Below, one piece after another: positions 21,463-34,938 of a DNA stretch of 45,588 nucleotides. This stretch comes from Choanephora cucurbitarum (Eukaryota; Mucoromycota; Mucoromycetes; Mucorales; Choanephoraceae). The stretch spans positions 1-45,588 of the forward strand of contig JAIWNI010000155.1 of the NCBI GenBank assembly GCA_025331435.1, read 5' to 3'. The translations under genes were made by a program, and so were the position numbers. Position 1 is the first letter of the stretch. Each line of letters opens with the position of its first letter. The notes under the pieces are model-generated. The model did no database searches. It was given only the letters and a program-made list of their open reading frames with translations, and was not told the origin of the DNA.

Positions 21463-24283
21463 ATGAATAGAAAAGGTGTATTCTGTATCTTGGTAACAAT
21501 TATATGTTGCTTGAGAGCTTTTCAATTGTTCTTATCGGCTACAAAAGAATTACGATCTGAAGGGCAATGGTTTCCATTGTCAAGCAAGCCAAAACCTAGT
21601 GCCTTTGACCATGCTCAAAAGAACGATTCAACTATACTCGGCACAGAATCTGACAATGTGTTCTATTTTGTTCATGTAATGAGAATACAATCAAATTCTT
21701 ATATTCGGATATTCATTGTTTCCATCCAATAGGCTACTGATTTGCATCTCTCAAGGTTTAGACCGAAAGGGCACACTTTTCATTTCTTACACTTTATTCA
21801 ATCTATTCTACCGGTTGTCAGGTCAGGCTTCTGTTATGAGAAGCATTTCATAATTTCCGATTCTAACTCGTATTTTTTTTTTTATTATTTAGACCAGAAT
21901 TCGTAGTTGTCACAGGTGACTTAACGGATGCCAAAGATAAGAAAAGAGTGACATCTCAACAATATCATGATGAATGGCAAGTTTATCAACAAGCTATTTC
22001 AGAGAAGGTCACAGTGGATTGGTATGATATGCGTGGTAATCATGATTGCTTCGATTTACCTTCATGGCAATCCAGAGTCAATTATTATCGAACACACGGC
22101 CAAAAAGCAGAATGGGTTGAAAGGGGGCAGGGCGTTTATGCCTGGCAGTTTTATCAGCCCAGTAGCGCCTATCAATTTGTTGCCATTGATGCTTGGTAAT
22201 GTCAAAAGTCTCTTATCTCTTCTCTTTTTTTTTTTCTTTACTAATCTAAACCAAAGTCCAAAAAAAGGACCCTCTAGACCGCTTAATTTCTTTGGTTACC
22301 TTACATCAAAAACAATGGATCAACTTGAAAAAGCCCTGATTTCAGCTTCTTTTAATCATACATTTGTTGTAAGTGATACAAACAGCTGGTCTTTTATTCA
22401 CCTAACTGTATAAGCCAATGTAATTGCTCGAAAATAACCGTTTCACCCATTTTAGTTTTCACATTATCCAACAACAACCATGGTATTCGGCACCTCTAAA
22501 AATGGTAGAACATTTCGCGATTTAGCAAGTCATTACAGTGTATATTTTTGTGGTCATCTTCACAAGTTGATAGCAGGTAAATTGTAGTCAACAGACAAAA
22601 GCTATTTTTATTCATTTGTTTCCAACAACAATAAAATTAGGTTTAGGTGATGTACTAAAATCGTACGACCCAGTTACAAAATCACTTGAATTAGAATTGG
22701 GTGATTTGAAAGAACATGGACTCTATCGCATTGTTGCAGTCGATCACGACCTTATCTCGTTTGTTGATATTCAACTACCATTGGACCAAATCCCTAAAGT
22801 GGGCCCTGTCAATGAGTTGGGACTCGTTCAGCCTATCACCAAAGACATGAAAATCATCTGGCCTGAACAAGTACAGCCTGCTCCATCTATTCTAGTTACA
22901 AACCCCAAGGATGCTCGCTTCTCTATTCCCTCAAAAGAGCCTCTTCATCGTATTCGACACAGTTCCCATATTCGCTTCTTGGTGTTCTCTCAAGGAGACT
23001 ACAGCAAACTCAAGGTTGAATTATTCATAGATAATAAGCCTCATCTATTCGCTGCTTCCTTTGTAGGTGATACAAAAACACCTCTTTGGACAGCGCCTTG
23101 GAACGCCACTCTCTTTGAAGACAAAAGAGCTCATCAGCTTAGGGTTCAAGTAACACAACCTAATGGTCAGACTGGTATTTCTGAAACGATATTTCGAGTT
23201 GATTCCCAAAGGATAAAAATCGGTGGTGGTTCAGGTGAATTCATTATAAAGTCAAAAATGGCCACTTTGCTTCAATGCATTACTCTCCTGACAATGTCCT
23301 CTATCTTATTCTTTCTTATCCTGCCTCAGTGTATTGGGATCCACGATGTTCAATACACAGCTCATATCCAACGTTTACTGTTACGCATTCATTGGATTGA
23401 TCAGCAAAAGACCTCCTCAGTCTATCTCCGCTTACAAAAGCAAATTCTGGCATGGTCTATTCGCTATATGCAATTACCTAAAGATCAACCAATTGTATGG
23501 CATACAACTTTCGTCTACATCTTATGCTTGCTTACTATGCCATGGTTTAGAGCCAACTTTATACCATCAGCAGATACTCAGCAAGAGCGTTACGGTATTT
23601 TCTATATGTGGGGTATGGTCTTTCAAGGGGAATGGATTCCTATTGCAGACACTTGGATGCTTGCTGCTGAACAGGTGGTTTTGGACGTATTTGTCTTTTT
23701 CATGCTGGTCACATGGAGAAGCACTGATTCTGTTGATTTTACTTGTCAAGGTCAAAACTCCAAACAAACCGGTCGCCAGTTAAATGAAAAGCCTTGGTTT
23801 AAAGGTTTAGAGGCTGTCTACTGGCTATGGCGGTCAAGCGAATTAGTTGCTCTGGCTTCATTCTATGGTGGTATCTGGCCAACCCTCGTTCAGAACATCA
23901 ATGTCTACTGGATGCTCTTTTCCGGATTTACTCTAGCCTGGGGTAAAAATGGTATGTTTAGTCGTAAAAGAAAGCAGCATCGATATTTGAAATTCGTTCA
24001 AGGCTGTGTTACATGTCAACAGCACTACCAATACCAGCGGAAGGAAAAACAAGCAATAGAAGAAATACCGTCTGATTCAACCATCCAGGAGTCTGCCCTG
24101 CAATATGATAGCAGTAATGCTAATCTGAACGCGAGTTTGACTCAAGAAGAAGAACAGCAGTTGAAAACCAAGAAAGTGGTTGGCATCATTCGCTCTGATA
24201 GTCATGGGGGCGGCAGTAGTAGTAGTACATCATTTGATGATTTGCCACTTATTAAGAGTAGGAGAAAACCATTAAAATTATAA
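21463..24283 (+). CDS. TMEM62-like membrane metallophosphoesterase
   Basis: Model: join(21463..21675, 21733..21821, 21893..22195, 22257..22368, 22456..22576, 22641..24283), 826 residues. The N-terminus has a signal-anchor (about residues 7-24). The metallophosphoesterase motifs follow in order: ATDLHLSRF (DxH), VTGDLTD (GDxxD), MRGNHD (GNH[DE]), FSHYP and FCGHLHKL (GHxH). All metal ligands appear present. After a beta-rich region (LFIDNKPHLFAASF) the C-terminal third has several hydrophobic segments (TLLQCITLLTMSSILFFLI, VYILCLLTMPWF, WMLFSGFTLAW), as in TMEM62 and related fungal proteins. It ends in an acidic/Ser-rich cytosolic tail. Substrate unknown; the family is usually placed in the secretory pathway. 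All splice junctions join conserved blocks. Confidence 0.88.
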
Positions 24284-26514
24284 TAGTAATAGAGAAATAA
24301 TCAAAAATTGTACAGTTAAGATGACAGAGCATTATCATGATGATTGAAAACTCACGCTTTTGACCGATAAATAAAAATGCATAATTGATGCCAATGCCCT
24401 TTTTCTTTGTTGCAATAAGAATATACACTATGGAGTTGAATACTTTTACAAAGTGAATTCAAGGAACTAAGACAAATCGATAGATATATCTTTTTGCACC
24501 TTCATATAAATATATGCTAAGGGTCATTAGGCTCTCGATTTACACTGGGATCGGTTACTTGAAATTATGCCAAATGTTACATGTTGTCTTAAATTATGCA
24601 TAAGTCTATTCTATGTAAAGGGTTGCATCAGCTTTAGAGACACTAAGTGTATTAGTACTTGCTCCACACCACATTCAATTTTATTTGAGGTTCTTTGGCA
24701 AAGCATCTTTCCTATGTGTTCTGTAACATTTTGATGCTTAAACTGAAACTTGTATTGTAACGAGTCATCTTTTTTTTTTCCGGGATCCAGAGGACATTTA
24801 CCAATCAGATGAAATTTAAACTTCTTGTACTTTCTTGGTATAATATAGTTACTTCTGATTTGTTTTGTTCTGAATTCATACATTTCTTTGCTAATTTTCT
24901 TAATAGTTACCTTGCAAAGCTCACTCTATCTGTACATGTCTTGCCTCATCATTTTTATTTCATTTATTATCTAAACGAGACTGAAGTCTAGCTAAGCAAT
25001 TCTTTTTGGCAGTAAGTCAAGATAAGGTGCATATACATTAACACGAATGCATACAATTAATAGAAACCATATAAAAAAGTATAGGTTCTAACAGTAGGGG
25101 TGTGATATTATGAATACAAAAAAGAGACATAGAGGATAGATAACAAGTATAGTAAATAGTTTGAGACTGTTTTATGTATGCCTTTATTCTGAACAAAATA
25201 AATGAGAGTATTTATACCATTTGCTATTTACTACAGCTATTACGTTTTTGACTTCCTCTAGTCCATATACTCTATTATTTCAAGATACTACAGAGCTTAT
25301 TGTGCATTACTAGACTTGTGTCACCTTTATAACACAATGTCCATGTGTCATAGTCTAGCAGTACTTTACTGCTTGCACTTAGCTTAATCTATAACCTTGT
25401 ATGATCCATAGTACTAACATATGAAATCGTTCTAGACTGGCTCAATCGATGATCAGATTAATAATTTCATGATGATAATTATAATGAATACACCTTTTGC
25501 CCAAATGCTGTTGCACTAAAAAAATAAATGTTGTCGTATAAGCTTGTGTACTTGTATTATCAAATGTGACAGCATTTGATTTTTTAATGTGACAGCATTT
25601 TGGCAAAAGATGTATCTTTATTATCCAAATATAAACATCTTCTTTAAGAGGATTTGATCTCAGACATGCCAAACACCACAAGAGGTTTCTCATTATATAG
25701 ACTAAGTGAATGTACATTCTCTCGTTGTGCGATTCACTTCCTACGAATCATCTGTTTCAGTAGCCATTGTTTGTACTACTTCAAAATGGAAATAAGCGAA
25801 ACTACAGTTGTTCTATCCAACTGACAAACTTCTCAGCTTATAAAACGCAAAGCAAATCATGGAATAGAAAAAAAGAGCATGCTTCCTTTTGATCCTTTTA
25901 AGGTATTTTATACAAAAAAAGTCTCTGTTTTTCTGACACATCATATTTTGTCTCTGTCGATGTATCAACAAAATGAAAGGAAATGAATGATATAAACATC
26001 AACTTAACACTGAGAAGTTACTAGGAAATATATCGTAATGCAAAAACTAAAGCTTCAGTCGAGCAATCCTGATTGATTTGCTGCAAACACCTTTTTTTTC
26101 TGTAATACTTTTGATATTCAAGAATTTTCTTTATTTGTCAATTTTATTATATGACATCTGTTTGGACGAGAGATGAAAAAAAATTTAGTGTGTTCCGGAG
26201 CTCGCGAAAATAGCGCACGTTGAGAGAAGTAAAACACGTTACCACAAAAGTATTTATGGTAACACAAATGCCTTTTTTAGAGCAGTATATCTTGGTTTCC
26301 AAACTATCCAATTATAAAAAGTTAGACAACCTCTTTCTAGTTCACAGCTTCTTTTCTTTCCATTCGATTGTAGATCATTTACTGACTTGTATAAATTCAT
26401 TGAATATCATAAAGTATGCGTGACTAAGTATTATTACAATATGGAGTTAGAATGCGTTGTACATTTGAATTACTAACCAATCATCTTTATCCAGAAAAAG
26501 AAAAGAAGACGTTG
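24284..26514. other. gene-poor intergenic region
   Basis: About 2.2 kb of AT-rich DNA. The open frames here (for example 24611-24883 and 25442-25717, minus) show no recognisable motif and no splice structure, and I do not regard them as genes. I see no tRNA-like B box and no inverted repeats long enough to call an element. It could hold a non-coding transcript that cannot be seen by eye. Confidence 0.45.
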
Positions 26515-28543
26515 ATGGCTGTTGAAACGATTTCGGTTGTAATTCTTATCCTCGGAGGATTTATTCTTCTGTTTGGATTGACTTCTTTGCTTATAAAAGA
26601 AAGGCTCTACGTGTCAGAAGCTTGTGAGTCTCATTTCTTTCATTCACAAAACGTATGCTAATGTTGTCCTTTCTCTTTTGTTCCAGTTGTTGCGATTTTA
26701 TGTGGCATCATTTTTGGACCTGTTTGTAGTGACTTCATCGATATAGAAACATGGGGAAACACAGAACAGATAACGAAACAATTCTGTCGTCTTGTAATTG
26801 CTATTCAAGTCATGGCAGCCGGTGTTGCACTTCCAAAGGCTTATTTGCGTAGGGAGCTCAGGTCGCTTCTTATCATGCTGGGGCCTGTCATGATCTATAT
26901 GTGGCTCGTGAGTGGTCTACTTGTTTGGGCAATAATCCCAGGTCTTAATTATGTAAGATACACTCCATGATCCGTACTGTCTTTTTATAGCATTTGTTTA
27001 TGTTTCACCTTCTTCTTTGTTTATCAGCTTGAAGCCTTAATGATTGCTGCATGTTTTACACCTACGGATCCTGTAAGTTTCATGTTACCAGCTTTTAAAT
27101 CATCTTCTTATTGTATTCGCCTTCTCGTTTCGTTTAGATTTTGGCAAACTCAATTGTTCAAGGTAAATTTGCTGAAAAGAAAGTACCTGCTCATGTCCGC
27201 TATCTTATTTCTTGCGAAAGGTATAAATTATATCATTCATTTCTGAATTTCGTTTTAATCATTAGCTTGCTTTTTTTTTTCCTAGTGGTGCAAACGATGG
27301 TCTCGGTTATCCTTTTTTATTTTTGGCTGTTTATTTGTTGCAAATGGAGACAGGGCCTGCTATCGGAAAATGGGCTTATTGGATTATGGCTTATAATGTA
27401 TTACTGTCTGTGGTCATTGGATTTGTTGTAGGCTACATTGCAAGAAAACTCTTGAAGTTCGCCGAGCTAAAGTAATGCAGCAAAAGAGATAACTCGATAT
27501 TTTTGGGTCAATTAATTTCTGTTTTCTAGACGTTTTATAGATCAAGAATCTTTTCTTGTATTTGCTATCGCATTGGCGGTAAGTAAAGATTTTTAGCTGA
27601 GTGGAGTGTGTTTTTGATCCAATTCTTTTTATTGTAGCTCTTTTTAACTGGAGGAGTAGGCTTGATTGGTAGCGATGATCTTCTGGCCTGTTTCATTGCA
27701 GGCAATTCCTTAACTTGGGATGACTGGTTTAGAACAGAAACTGAACAAGCACATTTGATGGAAGTAAGTAGACAATCATTTTATATGCTGGATAAAAAAA
27801 ATTAAATACAATGTCTCTTCAAGGTAGTTGACATGTTGCTTAACTTGAGTATATTTGTATTTATTGGCGCCACTATTGTAAGTTACTGCATTGCAACTTG
27901 AAGTTTGCCAGGCTGCTAAACTCTGTGTTTTTTCTTTTGACTATTGTAATAGCCATGGTCCTCCTTTGTAGATGCTAGTATTCAAATAACTTTGTGGAGA
28001 TTGTTTGTGCTGGCTATCCTTGTTTTGTTGTTACGTCGATTGCCAATTATTCTGGCACTTTATAAGTATGTACCAGCAATTAAAAATTGGCGTGAGGCTG
28101 CTTTTACTGGCTGGTTTGGTCCTATTGGAGTAGGCGCTATCTTTTATTATACTGCTGCCCTTGAGGCTGTTCCTGAAGACGGCCCTAATGCTCACGCGCG
28201 CTCTGTAATGCAACCAGTTGTCTATTTTTTAGTTATTGCCTCTGTAGTGGCGCATGGTGTAACCATCCCTTTATTCCATGTTGGCAAATTCGCCAAACGA
28301 ACACTAACAAGAACAAGTGAAAAGACACAGATTCGTGTTCCTGTCACGAAGCCAACTACCATTTATAGTTCTGAACTTCCTACATCAACAACAGAAACAG
28401 TCAACACAGATACTTCACAAGAGAGTAGTACAGTTGAAAGTGAACCTCGCAAACATACAGTTATTCAAATAATAACACCTGAAAAACCGGAAATTGCCCG
28501 GGACAATAAGGTTCAAACGACTTCTTCTAATCTGACAACGTAA
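26515..28543 (+). CDS. NHA1: plasma-membrane Na+(K+)/H+ antiporter, NHA1/SOD2 type
   Basis: Model: join(26515..26623, 26687..26952, 27028..27072, 27138..27220, 27286..27471, 27530..27578, 27638..27763, 27824..27877, 27953..28543), 502 residues in nine exons. It exports Na+ or K+ in exchange for H+, giving salt tolerance and pH control. The protein is a chain of membrane segments. Signatures: LLIKERLYVSEA and CGIIFGPVCSDFI near the start, FTPTDPILANSIVQGKFAEK, and SGANDGLGYPFLFL with the paired Asn-Asp of the ion site. GLIGSDDLLACFIAGNSLTWD and the C-terminal NAHARSVMQPVVYF follow. A Thr/Ser-rich tail of about 85 residues is short compared with the long tail of yeast NHA1. An in-frame ATG at 26452 would add 21 residues; 26515 fits the family start better. 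Confidence 0.93.
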
Positions 28544-28734
28544 CATTTTTTATGATCTTGTTTTTATCCATACCATTTTTACATCTTTACTCATTTATGA
28601 TATCCAAAAGTACTTAGAGAAAATCATTGATTTTCTATGTATAGCCTTAATTGTATTTGCTTCAAAAAATAAGGCGTAGACCTTCAGACAAAGTTATGCT
28701 TATGTCCTATTCCTGTAACATTGAATTCAATAAA

Positions 28735-30319
28735 TTATATTTTAGATTTTCTAACAAAAGCATGTCGTTGGGTGTCTTCTTCAGTCCAAGGCATCAGATC
28801 AAATTCACTTTCTTCCTCACTGCCTTTACACAGCTGTCGATAATTGGAAAGGGCAGCATAATCCTTCTCTAACATGCCATCCTCATTTGTGGAGTTAATG
28901 ATTGTACTGCAACTTTCTTTTGTCGTTCTGTCAGCATTAGTTATCTTGTCTTTTGAACTGATAGATGTTTCTGCATATGGTCGTACATTCCATTGTAGTG
29001 AATTTTGTATAGAATTAAACCAGTCATCGCTCACGCTTTGAAAATTAAAGGTTTGGACAGGATAAATAGATGCAGTAACCTTGATGTGATCGCCTCCTGC
29101 AACAAGGAATCAGCGTACAGTTATTTGATGAAAGGGTTTACTTACTCTTCAACTCAATTCTATTTCGACCATCAAAACTACAAAAAACGGTAGATCGTGA
29201 ACTAAAAGGAACAGCTATCCTAATTGTCATTTCGTTTGGTAACATCAATGGCCGAAAGCTCAAAGTATGTGGAGAAATAGGTGTGATAAGGATGCATTGC
29301 ATTTTTGGATGAGTCAGTGATCCACCTGCTGAAAGCTGAAAAATTAATTAAGAAAAAGTTGACTTTCTCTATCTTATACTTACTGAATAAGCAGTCGAAC
29401 CTGTAGCCGTGGCAATGCATATTCCATCTGCTTGCACGGTTGTTAAATGCTTGTCATTACCAAATAGCTCAAGGAGTGCCATATTTGAACTTGGCCCGCG
29501 ATCAACGACAACCTCATTCAATACGTGATACACTTCTTGAGCCACTGTATGGTATTGTATGTTGTTTGGGTTTTTAGCATAATTTCTATCACTTTGATCT
29601 GGTTGAGGCGAATCAAATTCAAGAATTTCCCATTTGGTAGAATGATTAAAACTACGATAGTGAATGGTTGGGGTGTGTTTGTCATGAGCTTGTTGCTTTA
29701 CTTTAAGCGAGTTTGAAAGCCGATACACTGTACAACAGAGGCGCATGCGATTAACAGACTCCAGATTTCCTTCGAATAGCTTGTTGAGTTGCGCCCGATA
29801 GGTAGTGAATAGAAAAGGTGTCAAGAACCCAAATGTCCCTAGATGAAAAGGCATGATCGGCGGTACCTTTGATTGAAACATAGAAGCAGCAAAAAGAAGT
29901 GTACCATCTCCTCCAAGCTATTCATGAGTATACTTAGTTTTCTGTTTTTTATTTTTACAAAAGAGATACAACTTACAGTGATAATCAAATCAAATAAATT
30001 CGGCTGCTCGTAACATAATTTGGGTGTCCAAAATTTAACCTGAGATTTCCAAACAGGTGATGTTTTGGTCAGATCATCATAACCGAATTTGCTAGAAGTT
30101 CTTAGATGGGCGTCTACATAACTGCATAAGAGAAGTGTCAAACAACCTTTTTCATTTCTATTTAAATTATAATAATTACACAACAAAAGGAAACTTTTTA
30201 ACAAAATCAGGTGTGAATAAAAGCCATTCAACAAGCTGTCGAGTAAACAAAACTAATCTGTTGTCTTTGGCCTTCGTAACGATCAAAATTCCATTCTTGC
30301 TTGAGTCCCAATAATGCAT
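28735..30319 (-). CDS. NAD+ kinase
   Basis: Model: complement(28735..29096, 29146..29335, 29384..29917, 29977..30121, 30180..30319), 456 residues. It phosphorylates NAD+ (or NADH) with ATP, the only route to new NADP. Visible: LGGDGTLLFAASMF with the GGDG motif at about residues 97-100, PIMPFHLGTFGFLTPF, LNEVVVDRGPSSNMALLELF (NE motif), QADGICIATATGSTAYS, and LSAGGSLTHP with ITPISPHTLSFRPL. These are the five conserved blocks of the family. The C-terminus carries about 75 residues past the core that are polar and acidic. There is no clear mitochondrial presequence, so it is more like a UTR1/YEF1-type cytosolic enzyme than POS5, but this is tentative. NADPH made from its product would feed the P450 reductase in this window. 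Confidence 0.93.
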
Positions 30320-31018
30320 TTGGATTTGATTTTAGTAAGCGAAAAAGAAGAAGAGAAAAAAAAGATATGTTACACCATATCAATGCTTTTTAAATAAAGT
30401 GACAAATTGTAAATCAGCCTCTCCAGCGCAACTTTAAACATCATCACAATATGAGTTTAGTGAAGCTGAATCAAGCAACTCCATACAGTTTGCGAAAAGC
30501 TTATGTAGTACTTTTTATTATTTTCGACGTGTCTTAACCACTTATGATGTGCTTTAACATCAAAAGAAGGCAATAGTAAAAAGCCAAGCATAGCATTCCT
30601 TTTAATACATGAATCAGCTGTGTTATGAGCAACCCCTGTGCCATTCTAAATGATCAAAGGCAGAGACTTAACAAGTGTATAACAAGATTCGACGATTCAA
30701 ACGTATCGAGCGCATCTGTTGTTTCATATCTACTTGCAGATAATTTATTTGTAGATTGGGAAAAGTGAAAATTGACAGGCATTCTCATCATATTTGCTCT
30801 ATGAAATTTCTCGTTTTGTAAAACAGGCCATAAGGAGTGAGCGCACAATAAGACTTTAGTGTGATCAAGTAGAAAGGGCGAGGAGGGGGGGGGGTTAAAG
30901 CAATAAAGTGACAAATTTACTTGCCAAATTGTAGTCACACTAATTTGTCAAAAAACGCGAAACACGAAACACGATTTGAACATATCTTTCTGATTTTTTT
31001 TTTCATTTTACTTAAAAG
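30320..31018. promoter_or_regulatory. divergent intergenic region, NAD kinase / POLD3
   Basis: About 700 bp between two genes read away from each other. Contains a poly-G run (about 30883-30895). No gene seen; open frames here lack an ATG context or any similarity. Confidence 0.4.
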
Positions 31019-32343
31019 ATGGCAGACTATCAAGAGTTTCTTACTGTTACAGTTATACAAGAAAAAAAGCCTGTAAAGATCAATTCTTGCTAACCTCTTG
31101 TGGCATTGATCAGCTTATATATTGAAATATAGGTGACATACAAATCTTTGGCAAGATCGCTAGGCATTCATGTGAACACAGCTAAACAGTAAGACAGAAA
31201 TTCATTCTTTGCCTCCTCATCTTACTCTGTATGTATTTTAGAGCACTTTACGAATTCTCTAAATCAACACCTGATGTAAACACTGTCTATTGTCTTACCG
31301 GTATTGATTATGTAAACAACCATTATACCATTCAACTAGTCAAAGAATCCGAATTAGAAGGTAAGAAATAAGCTAGCTGAATGATAGAACTAACTTGTAA
31401 ATTTGACTTGTTGATTAGATAAAAAAAAGACCTTCAGAACATTGACAGGTGTTCATGTCTACAGTGTTTCTAGCTTTGACTTAAAAGACATGACCTTATT
31501 GTTGGCTGCCTATAAAGATATGCCCAAACTATCACTGGGAGATCGTGTTCGATATGGTATGTTGAAGCATACCCAAGTGTCGCAAGATAAGAAAGCCAAA
31601 CCAGGTCCCTCAATGCCTGCTCTGCCTAAAGTCAAAACTGAAATCACACCCAAAAGTGCGCCCTCAGTTGAACCCAAGAGTAATAAAAGAAAAGATCCCT
31701 TTCTTAGCAACCCATCTGCCCAAAAGAAGCAAGCAGTCGCAAAGCCTGCTGAAAAAAAACCCAAAGCCATTAAGAAATCACAACAGCAACAGAAGGACGA
31801 TGGTAAGTAAAAGAAAACATGAGAGAGTAAGATTGCAAGGATCAAATGTTGTCAGACGATATAGAGAGACGTATGGCAAAGACAACTCTTAAGGCAAGTG
31901 ATATATTTTCAGATGATGAGGATTTCGTATCAGAACCACACAAACAAGAAGAACCAACCAAGGAAACACCAGAACCAGAGGAAGATGTGGATATGGATGA
32001 ACCTGAAGAAAAGCCGGAAAAGAAAGAAGTTGTGCCTACTTTACCACCTGGTAAAGTCAGACGTCAAGTGCTAAAGAAAAAGACGACACGCAATGCTCGA
32101 GGTCATTTAGGTAAAAAAAAAAGTATGTTCTCTCTCGTGGTTGTTATCTTATCTTTCTCTATGTTGATAGTGACGGAAGAAGTGCTTGAATGGGAAATTG
32201 TAGATGCACCAAAAACAACAGAGAAGCCTGCGCCTACATCATCAAATCCTGTGGAAGCCAAGTTGAACACAAAGAAGCCTGCAGCAAAGAGCAATAAGAA
32301 GCCTGCTCAGTCAAAACTATCTAGTTTCTTTAAAAAAGCATAA
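31019..32343 (+). CDS. POL32: DNA polymerase delta subunit 3 (Cdc27/POLD3)
   Basis: Model: join(31019..31072, 31133..31188, 31242..31360, 31419..31802, 31856..32110, 32171..32343), 346 residues. This subunit links polymerase delta to its second subunit and to PCNA in lagging-strand synthesis and break-induced replication. The N-terminal part has VTYKSLARSLGIHVNTAKQ, the winged-helix segment that binds the B subunit. Then come VYCLTGIDYVNNHYTIQLV and SVSSFDLKDMTLLLAAYKDM. The second half is low-complexity, Lys/Glu/Pro-rich, with KASDIFSDDED. The protein ends in QSKLSSFFKKA, a consensus PCNA-interacting box (QxxLxxFF). Symbol names follow yeast POL32 and S. pombe cdc27; the layout fits both. 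The gene is convergent with the HDAC gene. Confidence 0.9.
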
Positions 32344-32378
32344 TTCTATGACCACCATGCTTTATTTTGATAACAAAA

Positions 32379-32453
32379 GAGAGAGAGAGAGAGAGAGATA
32401 AAAGTGAGGGTATCTTGTTTGAGAGAGATAAAAAAAGAGAGAGAGAGAGAGAG
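32379..32453. repeat. GA microsatellites between convergent genes
   Basis: Two (GA)n runs, at 32379-32398 and 32437-32453, in the 127-bp space between the stop codons of POLD3 and the HDAC gene. Simple sequence; no other signal seen. Confidence 0.85.
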
Positions 32454-32470
32454 GAAATAAAAAGCTTTCT

Positions 32471-34545
32471 TTAATTAGATAATGATTTCCAATACTTTTG
32501 CTGTACATTTCGCACTGTCTCTATAGTCTCGATACATTCTTTTTTTGGCACTAAATTGGAATCAATCATATCAGGAGCATCACCCAAGAGAACATTCATA
32601 CAGGCAAGTGCGGAAACTGCAATTGAATTGAGATCATAGCCTCCTTCTAGTGCAATTAAGAGCTTGCCATTGGCTAATCCTTTCAACATGTGCGTCATTT
32701 GACCATAGCCAGCAGGTGTTACTTTGCATTTACCAATAGGATCATTAATAGCAGCATCAAAACCAGCTGAAACTATTGGGAGTGTTATCTAAGGCCAGCA
32801 GAAAATAAAATAAAATTATACCTACCAATAACAACATCAGGGTTAAATTCCATTGAGATAGGCATAATGATATGCTGAAAAGCATAGATATAATCTGCGT
32901 CTGTCATGCCTGCACAAGGCCAAGGTACATTCACTGTTTTTCCTAAACCTCTTCCATGACCTGTGTAATGAGCACCACCTTTGTGATCACTTGGATAGAA
33001 TGAAGCATCTTCGAATCGATGTAATGAGACATACAATACATCGGGATCCTCCGAAAAGATAGATTGTGTACCATTACCAAAATGAACATCCCTAACAATA
33101 GAAAGCGCGTTAACCTCTTGTTTTACGGATATTTTTCTATCGTTTACCAATCCACAATCAACACTTTTTTAGCGCCTAATCGCTTTATACAGTCTCGAGT
33201 AGCAATGGCCACATTGTTAAACAGACAAAATCCCATTGGCATATCCATCTCAGCATGATGTCCTGGTGGTCGAATGATAGCAAATGCATTTTTTACTTTA
33301 TCCAAAACAACAGCTTCTAATAATTCAATCAGACTGCCAACAGCATACAGACTACTTTCAAATGAATTGCTGTTCAAATAGATGGAATCGAAATCATGTT
33401 CCATTGCCATGTATTCCTGTCGAGATTTCAATGCTATTTTAAAGTGGATGAGTGAACAAGCTATATGTCTATTTTCTCTCTGTATACCTGAAGTAGCTCG
33501 TATTTTGCGATAATGAACAATATTATGCACTAATAAGATCTCTTGTTTTGTTGCCCTTCTACTCTTGATGCGCTCGCATTCCTTCAATAAGCCGTGTCGA
33601 TCTAGGATATGAAAAATCTTAAAAATGCGACGTGGATCTTCAGGGTGAATTTCCATTGGATCAGGTGTAGCATGATAAGACATGGCAGTATCATACACAA
33701 ATCCTGTCTTTAAAGATCGACGATGATTCAGTGGTACCAACTGCTCAACTATTGTAGGCTTAGATTTAGGGGCTCTTCTGATGAATTGCATGTCTTGTGG
33801 TTCTTGGTGTTCTAACAATTGTTCTAAGTTGACTGAGTTCTCCAGGTCATTGTAAGTACTGACACGATTTCTACTCTGACGTGCAGGTTGTCTTTTAGTA
33901 GGCGATGAAATTCCTGTTTCTTCTTCTTCTACTACTGACTGAGGTTTAGGTGGATTTAATTTGATGGTATAGATAGGTTTAGGCTCAGATGCTGGGACAG
34001 ATCGAGGTGCGAAAAATGAAAAGTGAGGATTTGCTGTAGTTTCTACGACTGCTGCTGCTGTTGTTGTTGTTGTTGTTGTCGGTGGCTTGGTCGGTGTTAT
34101 TTCCTCTTCATCACCTGTCGAATCAAGTTCGTCAAGTTCGTTTCTAGAGATCTCTGAAGCTTCATCGTCTGAGGGTACAGGGCCTTTTTTGGTTGTCATA
34201 GCAGCTTCGGTATCCTTATTGCTTTTTATTCCAACAGTCGAGGGCATTAATGCATCAATCTAGCGTAAAAATCAGTTCATAACGCGTAAATAAACACGCC
34301 TAGTAATAAATTACCTCAGCATCAATTTCTTGTTCAATGTCCAAAGGTAAATGTACTGTCTTTTGCTCGTCTTCATCATCGGATGATAAGACAATTGTTT
34401 CGACCACAGGTAAGCTACCTAGTGTGGTGGCTGTCTGTTCTAAGTGACCTGGCATATTCTCAGTGGTTTCACCTACATGAGCATTGTTTTCCTTTAGTTT
34501 TTTCGTGTTATTATTGCCATCGTCTTCTTGACCAAATCGTTTCAT
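32471..34545 (-). CDS. HDA1: class II histone deacetylase, HDA1/Clr3 type
   Basis: Model: complement(32471..32772, 32826..33091, 33148..33433, 33488..34259, 34315..34545), 618 residues. It removes acetyl groups from histone tails to repress transcription. The first 220 residues are disordered, acidic and Thr/Pro-rich, with [19 protein letters not shown] starting the catalytic domain. Catalytic signatures: [20 protein letters not shown] (tandem His), [11 protein letters not shown] (Zn-binding Asp and His), [43 protein letters not shown] (second Asp) and [12 protein letters not shown] (final Gly-Tyr). These match HDA1-type enzymes. The usual yeast Hda1 C-terminal Arb2 domain is absent; the protein stops soon after the catalytic domain, as in some early fungal HDACs. 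The start is the first ATG, with no upstream alternative seen. Confidence 0.93.
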
Positions 34546-34938
34546 TTTTATTGAGATAATAAAACCACTTTAGTTCATAGAATCAAAGTTAAGCAAAAAA
34601 AAAAAAGTTTTTCCCAAAAATGAAATGACGTTGTCTCTTTTTTTTTTTCCTGAACATTTCGGAGTTTCACTACTGATTTGTTCTTCCTTTGACAGAAAGA
34701 AGGAAATTTGTCGAGAGTAACAAATGGGAGAAAGAGGTGAACCAAGTTTAAGCTTGAGTCGATCTAAAATTCAATGCATTCATTGTATATACTAGTGTTG
34801 TCAACATGATCAGTTAATTGCAATCAACAATTAGAGCTTGATTTAAGGAAATAGACTAGTTGAACTTCCGCTAAGCCTTTTAATATTGCTTAGTTTATTT
34901 TAGGCTTTCTTTCTTTTTCTTTTTTCTACATTTGCATA
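34546..34938. promoter_or_regulatory. divergent promoter between HDAC and NMA111
   Basis: 393 bp between two start codons facing away from each other. It contains poly-A and poly-T runs at about 34595-34606 and 34638-34649 and a TTTC/TTTTC tract at 34906-34926 just before the NMA111 start. No specific binding site could be assigned. Confidence 0.45.

Noticed and set aside
24611..24883. 90-codon minus-strand frame in the 24-26 kb gap
   Set aside because: No recognisable motif, no splice structure and AT-rich amino acid content; likely chance.
30883..30895. Homopolymer G/C runs here and at 2521, 21131 and 39650 as regulatory signals
   Set aside because: Simple homopolymers with no shared position relative to genes; more likely neutral.
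32103..32294. Minus-strand open frame antisense to POLD3
   Set aside because: It is a shadow of the low-complexity Lys/Pro-rich POLD3 coding sequence.
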